Positions 12,264 to 12,750 of a DNA stretch of 12,750 nucleotides are shown here, piece after piece. The DNA comes from Candidatus Methanophagaceae archaeon. GTDB lineage: Archaea > Halobacteriota > Syntropharchaeia > Alkanophagales > Methanospirareceae. Location of the stretch: NCBI GenBank assembly GCA_013374505.1, contig QENJ01000065.1, forward strand, positions 1-12,750, given 5' to 3'. The notes beneath the pieces are model-generated. The model saw nothing but the letters and a program-made list of their open reading frames with translations, ran no database searches and was not told where the DNA came from. The position numbers and the translations under genes were made by a program. Position 1 is the stretch's first letter, and every line of letters starts with the position of its first letter.

Positions 12264-12750
12264 ATGATGGACGCATTCATACCTTTAGTGCTGCTAATTG
12301 CATTCTCGCTGTTCGGCGTGCTGTTAGGCACATTTACAGGGCTCGTTCCCGGCATCCACCCGAATAATGTCGCTCTTATCTTTCTCGCCGTCTCACCTAT
12401 GATAATATCCAAGCTCTATTTTTTGAATGCTCTCGTGCCGTTTGAGACCATCTTGATTTTAGTAGCCGTGACAATCCTCGCTGCATCGGTAGCACACACA
12501 TTTTTAAGCTTTATCCCCGCAGCATTCATAGGTGCCCCCGAAGGCGACACCGCACTCTGTGTATTACCCGCACATCGTTTACTACTCGAAGGGCGAGCCT
12601 ACGAAGCGACAGTCATTTCGGCAATAGGCAGTTTCGGCGCGGTTATATACTCATTTGTCTTCTTCATGCCATTCTATTTCATCTTCGCCGGGCCTTTGCA
12701 TCTATACGAAGTAATTCAAGACTATCTGCTCTACATACTAATCGGCATAT
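12264..12750 (+). CDS. TctA-like (DUF112) multi-pass permease, 3' end outside window
   Basis: The frame is open from ATG 12264 (or the adjacent ATG 12267) to the window edge, and 162 residues are visible. It is strongly hydrophobic, with about four or five membrane helices. The loop GVLLGTFTGLVPGIHPNNVAL (about 19-39) matches the G-x3-G-x2-PG signature of the tripartite tricarboxylate transporter large subunit TctA (PF01970), which archaea often carry without TctB or TctC. The FIPAAFIGAPEGDTALCVLPAHRLLLEGRAYEA segment (about 87-119) is the second conserved stretch, typical of TctA and of the archaeal DUF112 branch. The transported substrate is unknown. Full members are about 400-500 residues. 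Confidence 0.8.
   Translation, partial: MMDAFIPLVLLIAFSLFGVLLGTFTGLVPGIHPNNVALIFLAVSPMIISKLYFLNALVPFETILILVAVTILAASVAHTFLSFIPAAFIGAPEGDTALCVLPAHRLLLEGRAYEATVISAIGSFGAVIYSFVFFMPFYFIFAGPLHLYEVIQDYLLYILIGI

Overview
The window looks archaeal, most likely a methane-cycling euryarchaeon (methanogen or ANME-type methanotroph). The evidence is a formyltransferase of the tetrahydromethanopterin C1 pathway (ftr), a pyruvoyl-dependent arginine decarboxylase of the archaeal type, a tRNA gene with no encoded CCA, TATA-type promoters about 25-35 bases before many starts, and some apparently leaderless genes. I lean towards an ANME-1/Syntrophoarchaeum-like or Methanosarcinales-related lineage, but a single window cannot settle this.

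Layout. Bases 1-486 hold the 3' part of an unrecognised gene, followed by a small 2TM-domain membrane protein (662-955). A tRNA-Arg(CCG) gene on + overlaps head-on with the 3' end of a ribonuclease III gene on - (1173-2018). Upstream of it on - is ftr (2157-3056), with a stem-loop plus T-run terminator between the two. A divergent promoter region leads to a secreted, probably glycosylated Ig-like surface protein (3278-4747) with a clear terminator, then uroporphyrinogen-III methyltransferase (4930-5673).

From about 5.8 to 10.8 kb the character changes to an accessory region with small solitary genes and several broken ones. It contains a pentapeptide-repeat/K+-channel gene interrupted by an in-frame TAA (5832-7058), a YdjM-like membrane hydrolase (7216-7878), a doubtful leaderless ORF (7884-8141), a Mut7-C/zinc-ribbon protein (8204-8728), a lipoprotein and a methylated-DNA methyltransferase whose 3' ends run into each other (8879-9510), pyruvoyl arginine decarboxylase (9664-10179), a 125-bp inverted-repeat element (10208-10332) and a Yip1-family remnant with an internal deletion (10408-10829). 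The window closes with a PLP aminotransferase (10985-12121) and the 5' part of a TctA-like permease (12264 to the edge).

Working together: ftr and the SUMT enzyme fit C1/methanopterin metabolism and tetrapyrrole (cobalamin, F430 or heme-type) synthesis. The arginine decarboxylase makes agmatine for polyamines. Most genes appear to have their own promoters, and there is no long operon. The most interesting points are the RNase III mRNA that is antisense to a complete tRNA, the nonsense-interrupted channel gene, the chimeric tail-to-tail lipoprotein/ogt junction, and the deleted Yip1 gene. I found no CRISPR array, insertion sequence or defence island, and no convincing novel multi-gene system.
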